DNA from: Deinococcus sp. | GTDB taxonomy: Bacteria; Deinococcota; Deinococci; Deinococcales; Deinococcaceae | Assembly: GCA_018260375.1 (NCBI GenBank) | Contig: JAGLBF010000063.1 | Coordinates: 1-13,005 of the forward strand | DNA: 13,005 nt | Direction: 5' to 3' | Part shown: piece after piece, positions 1 to 5,820 of the stretch | Layout: each line of letters begins with the position of its first letter | How positions within the stretch are numbered: position 1 is the first letter of the stretch | Notes under the pieces: model-generated | Databases searched by the model: none | Seen by the model: only the letters and a program-made list of their open reading frames with translations | What the model was told of the DNA's origin: nothing | Position numbers and translations under genes: made by a program

Positions 1-53
1 GAGCCGCAGGCGGCGCTTTTCCGACTGTGGTGGAATGGAGCGGCAGTCCGTAT
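1..53 (+). repeat. Interspersed repeat, right part only (cut by window start)
   Basis: This is the right-hand half of the repeat found complete at 5818-6010 and 4001-4141. It begins inside the GAGCCGCAGGCGGC core and ends with CAGTCCGTAT at 44-53. Compared with the reverse complement of the 4001-4141 copy it differs by few bases and carries one extra G before CAGTCCGTAT. The left half lies outside the window. Confidence 0.85.
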
Positions 54-80
54 AAGAAGGCCGCAGGCGTAAAGATTTGA

Positions 81-134
81 CCCCCAGAATGTTGGCCTCT
101 CAGAGTGTTGGCCCCCAGAGTGTTTGGCTCTCAG
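81..134. repeat. 16-bp tandem repeat, about 3.3 units
   Basis: Units start at 81, 96, 112 and 128 and follow the pattern C(C/T)C(C/T)CAGA(A/G)TGTTGG. They are 15, 16 and 16 bases long, followed by a partial unit. The C-rich start of the third unit provides the left arm of the hairpin at 111-150, so the array overlaps the probable terminator. Confidence 0.6.
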
Positions 135-158
135 CTTCAGGGCTGGGGGCTTTTTTCT
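111..158 (+). terminator. Probable rho-independent terminator of an upstream gene
   Basis: GCCCCCAG at 111-118 pairs perfectly with CTGGGGGC at 143-150, followed at once by six T and then C. The 24-nt loop is longer than usual. It points rightwards, so it would end a plus-strand transcript whose gene lies left of the window. Confidence 0.6.
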
Positions 159-354
159 TGTGCTGGCAGGCATTGCTGCGGCCGCTAGGTAGGTGAATGG
201 TAAGTGTCGTAGATGGGCCAGATGGGCCTATTGCACACTGGCAACTTTGGGCCGCTTACCTTAGCGCCTGCAATGGGTTAGATTGTCGTGTTGTAGGGTT
301 GGGCCTTTGGGAAAACAGGCTCCAGGCGCTGCCAAACTAAGAGTAGGTAGGCTG
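159..354. other. Gene-free stretch
   Basis: No convincing coding frame, RNA gene or promoter was seen. The only structure is a loose long-range inverted repeat: CGCTAGGTAGG near 183 and GGTAAG at 199-204 against CTTACCTTAGCG at 255-266. A frame is open from a TTG at 283 through the next repeat into yjeM, but it has no ribosome site and translates repeat sequence. Confidence 0.5.
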
Positions 355-522
355 ATACGGACTGCGCTTCATCCCAGTGCCGTCTTATACGGATTCCGAT
401 TGATTCAGTGCAGTTCTGAATCAATCCGAGCGGACGCGAGTGGGAACAGCATACGGGTTTCGCGGTATGGAGCCGCAGGCGGTGTCTTCCCGACTGTGGT
501 GGAATTTAGTGCAGTGCGTATT
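355..522 (+). repeat. Interspersed repeat, composite copy upstream of yjeM
   Basis: A near full-length forward copy starts at about 386 with TATACGGATTCCGATTGATT. It has hairpin arms GATTGATT (398-405) and AATCAATC (419-426), then the GCGAGTGGGAACAGCATACGG block, the GAGCCGCAGGCGG core near 470-482, and a diverged end near 522. In front of it, 355-377 matches the opposite end of the repeat read in the other orientation, so the locus is a fragment joined to a copy. It lies about 100 bp upstream of the yjeM start. Confidence 0.85.
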
Positions 523-560
523 AACGGTGTTGCTTGCACTTTTCTACCCCACAGTCTGTA

Positions 561-590
561 TGAGCATCATTACAAAGTTGCATATGCTCA
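561..590. promoter_or_regulatory. Inverted repeat in the yjeM leader region
   Basis: TGAGCAT (561-567) and ATGCTCA (584-590) form a perfect 7-bp inverted repeat with a 16-nt spacer, between the upstream repeat and the yjeM ribosome site. It could be an operator or a leader hairpin. A weak promoter-like pair (TTGCAC at 534-539, TATGAG at 559-564, 19-bp spacer) overlaps its left arm. Function is inferred only. Confidence 0.3.
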
Positions 591-606
591 AAAAGTACCA
601 TTATTC

Positions 607-611
607 AAGGA
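607..611 (+). promoter_or_regulatory. Ribosome binding site of yjeM
   Basis: AAGGA lies 10 nt before the ATG at 622. It supports this internal start over the TTG at 283, which would add 113 residues read from repeat sequence. Confidence 0.75.
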
Positions 612-621
612 CATCAACATT

Positions 622-2181
622 ATGAGTCAACAGAAAAAAGCCTCTATTGCTACAAATCAAGGTAAACTGGGCCTTACTTCTCTTATTCTGATGGTTTTTA
701 CATCAGTATTCGGCTTTAACAATATTCCACGTTCTTTTTATCTTATGGGTTACGCGGCCATTCCCTGGTATATTTTGGCAGCCTTTGCCTTCTTTTTGCC
801 TTTTGCCTTTATGATATCAGAATTTGGCGCAGCTTTTAAAGATAAAAAAGGTGGCATTTATTCCTGGATGGCGGAGTCCGTTAATCCTAATTTTGCCTTT
901 ATTGGTGTCTTTATGTGGTACACCTCCTTTCTCATCTGGATGGTGAACGTAGGGTCAGGCGTCTGGATTATTTTGTCAAACGCTATTTTTGGTACCGACA
1001 CCACCAAAAACTGGTCTATCTTTGGTCTTAGTTCGGTGGCTACTTTAGGCATCTTGGCGATTGTATGGATTCTGGCACTTACTTTTGTCTCTAGCCGTGG
1101 TTTAGATAGTATTAAAAAGTTTACCTCTGTAGGTGGAACGGCTGTTGCCATAATCAATGTGGCTCTTATTTTGTTTGGCGTAACTATTATTACCGCTAAT
1201 GGCGGTCACCTGCTGCAGGATTTTAACTTGCAGGCATTAAGTCACTCACCTAACCCTGAATACACCTCTCCTATATCAGTGCTTAGTTTCCTTGTATTTG
1301 CTATTTTTGCCTATGGCGGTCTGGAAGTGTTGGGCGGATTAGTTGACGAAACAGAAAACGCTGAAAGGACTTTTCCGCGTGGCGTGACTATCTCGGCTAT
1401 CGTTATTGCTATTGGCTACGCTGTGGGTATTTTCCTTATCGGCACATTTACCAATTGGAAGGACTTCTTTACTGCAAGCGATGTTACTTTGGGTAACGTA
1501 AGCTACCTGATTATGAATAATATGGGTGTTCAACTGGCACTTGCCCTGGGAGCAGCCGAAAGCACTGCCCGTGAAGTAGGCAACTGGTTTGCCCGCTATA
1601 TGGGTATCTCCATGTTTTTGGCCATCACAGGGGCCTTTTTTACCTTAATTTACTCGCCGCTGAAACAGGTTATTGAAGGAACCCCTAAAGCTCTATGGCC
1701 CGCCAGATTTACTGAGTTAAACGCACAAGGTATACCGAAAAATGCTATTTGGGTACAGGCCCTCATTGTAGTATTCATGATCGCACTTGTTGCCTTTGGC
1801 GGGTCTGGCGCTGCTAAGTTCTTTGAGATTCTGGTCGCTATGACCAATGTTTCTATGACTTTGCCCTACATCTTTTTGGCTTTGGCCTATGTCAGTTTTA
1901 AGAAAAAGGACACTATCATCAAGCCGTTCCAGAGGTTTAATAAGCCAACAGGTATTGTTATGGGCTGGGTGGTGGCGGCGACTGTAGCCTTTGCCAATAT
2001 CTTTACGATCATAGAGCCAACAATAACCAAGCCGGCTGAAGGGTGGAAGCAGACCCTCTATTCTGTCATGGGGCCGGTCATCTTTGGGATTATTGCCGCT
2101 GTTATGTACCGTAATTACGAGAAAGGCCTAGCAAGTAGCCTCACCTTAGAGGGCCAAAACGCTGAAGAGAAAAGAAATTAG
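622..2181 (+). CDS. yjeM: Amino-acid permease of the APC superfamily, YjeM-like (glutamate/GABA antiporter family)
   Basis: A predicted inner-membrane amino-acid transporter of 519 residues; E. coli YjeM is about 500. I recognise the N-terminal pattern GLTSLILMVFTSVFGFNN (17-34), YAAIPWYI (44-51), GGIYSWM (77-83), FAYGGLEVLGGLVDETEN (229-246) and TGAFFTLIYSPLK (336-348), all in the order seen in YjeM. About twelve hydrophobic segments are spread along the chain, with a charged C-terminal tail. The substrate is unproven: the family name points to glutamate/gamma-aminobutyrate exchange, but no decarboxylase gene is nearby. The start at 622 is set by AAGGA and by the family N-terminus. Base use is clearly AT-richer than the neighbours (23 G+C in the 60 bases at 661-720, against 38 of 60 at 10681-10740), which suggests transfer from a lower-GC donor. 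No terminator was seen downstream. Confidence 0.9.
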   Translation: MSQQKKASIATNQGKLGLTSLILMVFTSVFGFNNIPRSFYLMGYAAIPWYILAAFAFFLPFAFMISEFGAAFKDKKGGIYSWMAESVNPNFAFIGVFMWYTSFLIWMVNVGSGVWIILSNAIFGTDTTKNWSIFGLSSVATLGILAIVWILALTFVSSRGLDSIKKFTSVGGTAVAIINVALILFGVTIITANGGHLLQDFNLQALSHSPNPEYTSPISVLSFLVFAIFAYGGLEVLGGLVDETENAERTFPRGVTISAIVIAIGYAVGIFLIGTFTNWKDFFTASDVTLGNVSYLIMNNMGVQLALALGAAESTAREVGNWFARYMGISMFLAITGAFFTLIYSPLKQVIEGTPKALWPARFTELNAQGIPKNAIWVQALIVVFMIALVAFGGSGAAKFFEILVAMTNVSMTLPYIFLALAYVSFKKKDTIIKPFQRFNKPTGIVMGWVVAATVAFANIFTIIEPTITKPAEGWKQTLYSVMGPVIFGIIAAVMYRNYEKGLASSLTLEGQNAEEKRN

Positions 2182-2192
2182 AGCCGAATGTA

Positions 2193-2226
2193 CAGTATTC
2201 AGCACAGTATTTAGCACAATATTAGC
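2193..2226. repeat. 12-bp tandem repeat after yjeM
   Basis: CAGTATTCAGCA (2193-2204), CAGTATTTAGCA (2205-2216) and a diverged CAATATTAGC (2217-2226) lie head to tail just after the yjeM stop. The rest of 2182-2393 shows nothing firm except a TATGAT (2356-2361) that could be the -10 box of the next gene but lacks a good -35. Confidence 0.55.
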
Positions 2227-2393
2227 CTGGAGTAGTATGGACTTGGAGTGCGCTCTAGGGTATACGTTAAACAGGTTGGGCTACAACTACGGGTGCAGGC
2301 GCAACTGCGGCAAGTAAAGGGTCGCCTGCACGCCATACGGCACAGAATCTGCCGCTATGATACTGGTTGTAGTGACGCGCCAAAGGAAACGCC

Positions 2394-2849
2394 ATGACCA
2401 AACTGACCAATGACCCCGCATCTTCGCCGCTACGCGTGTTGCTGGCCCGCTGGCTCGGCATTTACCCCAGTATCACTGTGATGTTGCTGCTGCTGGGGCC
2501 GTATTTGTTGGGCAAAATTCCCACGCCGTTGATTACGCTTATCCTCACCGCTCTCTTGGTGCCGCTTACGCACTATCTGGTGTTTCCGCTGATAGAGCGC
2601 CTGTCACGCCACTGGGTCATCTTTCCTGTGCAGCAAGGGCATGCGCATCACCGCATGGCGGTGGTCATTTGGGCTGTTACCTACCCGCTGATTACCGTAG
2701 TGCTGCTGCTGGTGCTCACGGTAATGCACGGCCAGCCGCCTATACCCCTGCTGACTTTTATCGTCACCATCATCGCTGTGCCGCTGCAATCTCTGGTGTT
2801 GCTGCCTGCCGTCATCCCTAGAGTCATAGGCTGGATACAAAGGGCGTAA
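2394..2849 (+). CDS. Small membrane protein with an internal tandem duplication
   Basis: A 151-residue hydrophobic protein of unknown function with about four predicted membrane segments. It consists of two copies of one unit: residues 24-67 align without gaps to 97-140 (offset 73). There are 19 identities in 44 positions, including YPxITV, LLL, G, PxPLxTxIxT, VPL and a final P. The pattern IYP...LLGP...PTPLITLILTALLVPLTHYLVFPL resembles, from memory, the C-terminal membrane part of COG3224-type ABM-superfamily proteins. Here the monooxygenase-like domain is absent and the membrane unit is doubled. A short linker with a His-rich stretch (QGHAHHRM, 81-88) separates the halves. The ATG is well placed, with AAGGA (2383-2387) six bases upstream. 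The gene is probably transcribed alone, since 134 bp separate it from the next start. The protein should sit in the cytoplasmic membrane; no catalytic motif is visible. Confidence 0.75.
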   Translation: MTKLTNDPASSPLRVLLARWLGIYPSITVMLLLLGPYLLGKIPTPLITLILTALLVPLTHYLVFPLIERLSRHWVIFPVQQGHAHHRMAVVIWAVTYPLITVVLLLVLTVMHGQPPIPLLTFIVTIIAVPLQSLVLLPAVIPRVIGWIQRA

Positions 2850-2971
2850 GAGGCTGAGCCTGAACAGAAAGCTGGGCTGAGCAGTATATGGCCCTGTATC
2901 TGACGCCCAATGACCCGCTACAGAGCATGACCCTCTACTTCTCGCCGCCCTTCACCGTCTACCTTTCCTAC

Positions 2972-2977
2972 AAGGAG
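2972..2977 (+). promoter_or_regulatory. Ribosome binding site of the aldo/keto reductase
   Basis: AAGGAG lies six bases before the ATG at 2984. It decides against the in-frame ATG at 2888, which has no such site and adds 32 residues not typical of the family. Confidence 0.8.
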
Positions 2978-2983
2978 CCGCTA

Positions 2984-3994
2984 ATGACCAACTTTCCCCC
3001 TACCCCTTTACCCACCCGCCAACTTCGCGATCTCACCGTCTCGGCGCTGGGGCTGGGTTGTATGGGTATGAGTGCTTTTTACGGTGACACCGACGAAGCC
3101 CAGAGCCTGAGTACCCTTGACCGGGCCCTAGAGCTGGGAGTCACCTTTTATGACACCGCTGACATGTACGGCCCCTACACCAACGAGCAACTGCTCGGGC
3201 GCTGGCTGAGGGGCAGGCGTGATCAGGTGGTCTTGGCGACCAAGTTCGGCATTCAGTATGACCCGGCTCACCCGCACCAGCGCAGCATCAATGGCAAACC
3301 CGACTATGTGCGCCGCGCCATAGAAGCCAGTCTGAAGCGGTTAGAAACCGACCACGTTGACCTCTATTACCTTCACCGTGTAGACCCCGCCACGCCCATT
3401 GAGGATACGGTAGGCGCGATGGCCCAGCTCGTGAAGGAAGGCAAGGTGCGGGCGCTAGGCCTGTCAGAATGCAGCCCCGAAACGCTGCGCCGTGCCCACG
3501 CCGTACACCCGGTGACGGCCGTGCAAAGTGAGTACAGCCTGTGGACACGCGACCCCGAAGAGACGGGCATCTTGGCGACTTGCCGCGAGCTGGGCGTGGG
3601 ATTTGTGCCGTATAGTCCGCTGGGGCGCGGCTTTCTAACGGGGCAATTCACCTCACCAGATGACTTTGCTGATGATGATTTCCGCAAACACAACCCGCGT
3701 TTTCAGGGTGAGAACTTTGCGCGCAACCTAGAACTGGTGCGCGAGGTGCAGCGCCTTGCCGCAGAAAAAGGCTGTACGCCCTCGCAGTTAGCACTGGTCT
3801 GGGTGATGAGTCAGGGACACGACATCGTGCCTATCCCCGGCACCAAACACGTCAAGTATCTAGAAGAAAATCTGGGTGCGCTTGAGGTACAGCTTACGCC
3901 TGATGACCTGTCTCGCCTGGACACCGCTTTTCCACTGGGCGCAGCGGCGGGTACCCGCTACCCCGAAAGCAGCATGGGCAGCGTCAACCGCTGA
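2984..3994 (+). CDS. Aldo/keto reductase (AKR13-like)
   Basis: A soluble NADPH-dependent oxidoreductase of 336 residues that would reduce aldehydes or ketones in the cytosol; the natural substrate cannot be told. The (beta/alpha)8-barrel family signature is complete. The N-terminal LTVSALGLGCMGMSAFYG is at 17-34. The catalytic tetrad is D57 and Y62 (in FYDTADMYGP), K87 (in ATKFG) and H131 (in DLYYLHRVD). GKVRALGLSECS (153-164), QSEYSLW (181-187) and PYSPLGRGFLTG (209-220) follow, then the cofactor-phosphate motif PIPGTKHVKYLEEN (283-296). Length and motifs match AKR13 / YakC-type enzymes. It is preceded by a 134-bp gap without a clear promoter and followed within seven bases by a reverse repeat copy, whose hairpins might help end its transcript. 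Codon use is like the GC-rich neighbours. Confidence 0.92.
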   Translation: MTNFPPTPLPTRQLRDLTVSALGLGCMGMSAFYGDTDEAQSLSTLDRALELGVTFYDTADMYGPYTNEQLLGRWLRGRRDQVVLATKFGIQYDPAHPHQRSINGKPDYVRRAIEASLKRLETDHVDLYYLHRVDPATPIEDTVGAMAQLVKEGKVRALGLSECSPETLRRAHAVHPVTAVQSEYSLWTRDPEETGILATCRELGVGFVPYSPLGRGFLTGQFTSPDDFADDDFRKHNPRFQGENFARNLELVREVQRLAAEKGCTPSQLALVWVMSQGHDIVPIPGTKHVKYLEENLGALEVQLTPDDLSRLDTAFPLGAAAGTRYPESSMGSVNR

Positions 3995-4000
3995 ATTTCT

Positions 4001-4141
4001 AATACGGACTGCGCTCCATTCCACCACAGTCGGAAAAGAGCCGCCTGCGGCTCCATACCGCGCAGTCCGTATACTGTTCCCACTCGCATCCGCTCGGATT
4101 GATTTGGCGTACTTCCGAATCAATCGGAATCCGTATAATAC
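4001..4141 (-). repeat. Interspersed repeat, full-length reverse copy with inverted loop
   Basis: Its perfect 13-bp inverted repeat ATACGGACTGCGC (4002-4014) / GCGCAGTCCGTAT (4060-4072) encloses a small hairpin GAGCCG/CGGCTC (4038-4053). Then comes a second hairpin with arms GATTGATT (4097-4104) and AATCAATC (4118-4125), and the unit ends in GGAATCCGTAT. The 13-nt loop at 4105-4117 reads TGGCGTACTTCCG, the exact reverse complement of the loop in the copy at 12950-13005, although both copies point the same way. Confidence 0.9.
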
Positions 4142-4340
4142 GGCTTTCTGAGTTAAACTGTGTTGAACACGTGATAAAACCTGAGAGGCGGGCGCAGAAA
4201 ACAGTACGGACTGTGCAGTAGGGAAGCACAGTCGCAAAAGCGCCGCCTACGCTTTTGTAGCGCAAGACGCGTACTGTTTCCTACGCCTGCTGGCCTTCTT
4301 TCATCGCGTTGTTAATAAGCTTCAATTGGAATCCGTATAA
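4142..4340. repeat. Imperfect palindrome made of two inverted repeat modules
   Basis: The right arm (about 4269-4327) begins GTACTGTTTCCTACGCCTGC and matches the tail of the repeat at 5818-6010. The left arm (about 4147-4209) is the same module in reverse, more diverged. Between them sit two adjacent hairpins: GACTGTGC/GCACAGTC (4209-4216, 4226-4233) and CAAAAGCG/CGCTTTTG (4235-4242, 4250-4257). The right edge ends in GGAATCCGTATAAGG, the outer end of the repeat family. Confidence 0.75.
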
Positions 4341-4349
4341 GGCATTATT

Positions 4350-4775
4350 ATGAATGAGTCTTCTCCCTATACTGACTGGGAACAACATGCGATAAACCGT
4401 TTAACGGCGAAATATGGTACGGTGCCGCCCCCCTGGGCGCTCCTGCCTGACCATCCGTACAGTCCTGTCTGGCGCACTGAGCGCGGCATAGCGCTGCTGA
4501 ACTTGTGGAAAAAGTGGTGGCATGAGCAGCACTGGTGGCAGGCCCAGCAGTTTCAGTATTTGCAGCGCTTTGAGCCATCCGCAGCGTGGTTAGAATGGGT
4601 GATTTTTGCCCTTTGGCCCGCCGCTGAAGAGGGCTACGCTCAGCTAGACCCTGCCGATCAGGGCGCGCAGCACGAGTATCTCAGGTCATATTTTCACAGG
4701 TTGCGGGCGCTCAACTTTGGCAGCTATGAACAGTGGCTACAGGCTATTGAAGGCTATAGTAGGGATTCCGATTAA
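4350..4775 (+). CDS. Tryptophan-rich hypothetical protein
   Basis: I do not recognise this 141-residue protein. It is soluble-looking, with no signal peptide or membrane segment, and has 12 tryptophans (about 8.5%). Five of them fall within LWKKWWHEQHWWQ (52-64), and three in AAWLEWVIFALWP (78-90). Aromatic residues are also frequent elsewhere (YSPVW, YLRSYF, YEQW). Codon use and unbroken length argue that it is real. The ATG has AAGG (4339-4342) seven bases upstream, and that site belongs to the end of the preceding repeat. The C-terminal residues SRDSD and the stop are read from the start of the next, degraded repeat copy (the GGGATTCCGATT stretch), so the original C-terminus may have been replaced. 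It stands alone between repeat loci, and no function can be inferred from its neighbours. Confidence 0.6.
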   Translation: MNESSPYTDWEQHAINRLTAKYGTVPPPWALLPDHPYSPVWRTERGIALLNLWKKWWHEQHWWQAQQFQYLQRFEPSAAWLEWVIFALWPAAEEGYAQLDPADQGAQHEYLRSYFHRLRALNFGSYEQWLQAIEGYSRDSD

Positions 4776-4890
4776 ATCCGGTTGTTTCTGACTGAATCTG
4801 GACATATGCGAGTGAGAAAATACGGGTTTTGCGCTATGAAAGCACAGGCAGCGCGTTCCTAACGGTGCTGGCATGGAGCGCCATCTGTAA
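4755..4890 (+). repeat. Degraded interspersed repeat copy
   Basis: This is a diverged forward copy. GGGATTCCGATTAAATCC corresponds to GGATTCCGATTGATT, TTTCTGACTGAATCTGG to the second hairpin arm, ATGCGAGTGAGAAAATACGG to the GCGAGTGGGAACAGCATACGG block, and GCATGGAGCGCCATCTGTAA to the right end. It overlaps the last codons of the upstream gene. Confidence 0.65.
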
Positions 4891-4891
4891 A

Positions 4892-4949
4892 ACTCTAACA
4901 AGCACACCACTCTAACAAGCGCGCAGATGAAACTGCTCCGCAGATGAAA
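4892..4949. repeat. Two adjacent 17-bp-period duplications
   Basis: ACTCTAACAAGC occurs at 4892 and 4909, and GCAGATGAAA at 4923 and 4940; both pairs are 17 bases apart. They fill the leader just before the nucleotidyltransferase-like gene. No promoter is evident here. Confidence 0.55.
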
Positions 4950-4962
4950 TAGACTAGGGGAG

Positions 4963-5820
4963 ATGTCGCCCAGTGCTTCCCCTCAGCCGCCTGTGCCGCC
5001 CACCTTGCCGACCCAACTCGGTCAGGCAGTGCGGGTACACCCTTTTCCGCTGGTGTTTGTGACCCTCGGCGGCCCGCACCTGTACGGCTTTGCCAGTGTC
5101 AATACCCGCTTTGAGCTGCGCGGCGTGCATGTGCTGACGCTCCGTGAAGCGCTGGGACTAGAGCAAGCGCGCGACACCCTAGAGTTTAGTCATCTGCCGC
5201 AACCTACCCGCTTGGTGGTGCCGCTCTCTGCCGCGCCAGAGCTTAATCTGCTTACCCACGACCTGCGTAAGTTTGCCGCACTGCTGCTGGGGCCAGGAGG
5301 CTACGCGCTGGAACAGGTGCTCTCGCCTTTGGTGGTGTACACCACGCCCGCCCACAGCGCCCTGCGCGACCTTGCTCGTCAGGGCGTTACCCGCACGCAC
5401 GGACAGCACTACCTCAGCGCGTCGGTGAACCAGTGGCGGCGCTTGGAGCTAGAGGCCGCCGCCCAAAAGCCGCTGCGTATTGGCGCACTGCTGGCTATGT
5501 TCCGCACGGTGCTCAGCGGTATTCACCTGATGCAAACGGGTGAGCTAGAGACCAACTTGGTCACCCTCAACGCCGCTGCCCACTTGCCTTACATCACCGA
5601 CTTGTTGAGCATGAAAACAGACGGACTAGAAGAAGAAAGCCTCAGCAGGTCACTTGACCTGTTTCGCCCAGAGCATCAGCGGCTGCTGGCACAACTGGCT
5701 GAAGACCTGCAAAGCACCACGCTTCCCAGCGAAGCCCCCCCGCACCTGCGTGCCGCCCTAAGCGAGTGGGTGGTTGATACCCGCCTGATGCTCAACAAAG
5801 AGCAGCGCAAGCGGTTATAA
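4963..5820 (+). CDS. RlaP-family (DNA polymerase beta superfamily) nucleotidyltransferase-like protein, catalytic residues altered
   Basis: A 285-residue protein resembling the minimal nucleotidyltransferases of COG3541 / PF10127 (RlaP). Recognisable blocks are VTLGGPHLYGFASVNTRFEL (33-52) then RGVHVL (53-58), the THDLRKF helix (98-104), YALEQVLSPLVVY (114-126), HYLSASVNQWRR (149-160) and a central helical part with GIHLMQTGELETNL (186-199). In active members the first block reads GSxxYGFxxxxSDxDLRG; here the two aspartates are R49 and E51, and the third expected acid before THDLRKF appears to be N95. By family knowledge this should weaken or abolish metal-dependent nucleotide transfer, yet the frame is intact. 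The ATG is the first possible start after a stop at 4945. An AGGGGAG touches it (4956-4962), closer than ideal. The TAA stop merges into the following repeat. Function and partners are unknown. Confidence 0.75.
   Translation: MSPSASPQPPVPPTLPTQLGQAVRVHPFPLVFVTLGGPHLYGFASVNTRFELRGVHVLTLREALGLEQARDTLEFSHLPQPTRLVVPLSAAPELNLLTHDLRKFAALLLGPGGYALEQVLSPLVVYTTPAHSALRDLARQGVTRTHGQHYLSASVNQWRRLELEAAAQKPLRIGALLAMFRTVLSGIHLMQTGELETNLVTLNAAAHLPYITDLLSMKTDGLEEESLSRSLDLFRPEHQRLLAQLAEDLQSTTLPSEAPPHLRAALSEWVVDTRLMLNKEQRKRL

Noticed and set aside
283..621. Open frame extending yjeM upstream by 113 residues from a TTG
   Set aside because: It translates the interspersed repeat, has no ribosome site, and does not match the transporter family. 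The ATG at 622 has AAGGA and the family N-terminus.
2888..2983. Longer aldo/keto reductase start at 2888
   Set aside because: The ATG at 2984 has a strong AAGGAG and gives the family-length protein.
3860..4237. Minus-strand open frame of 125 codons over the reductase 3' end and repeats
   Set aside because: Most of it is read from repeat sequence, which stays open in several frames. The same peptide-like strings appear at each repeat copy.
4963..5820. Pseudogene call for the nucleotidyltransferase-like gene
   Set aside because: The frame is full length without interruption and other family blocks are conserved. Loss of catalytic residues alone does not make it a broken gene.
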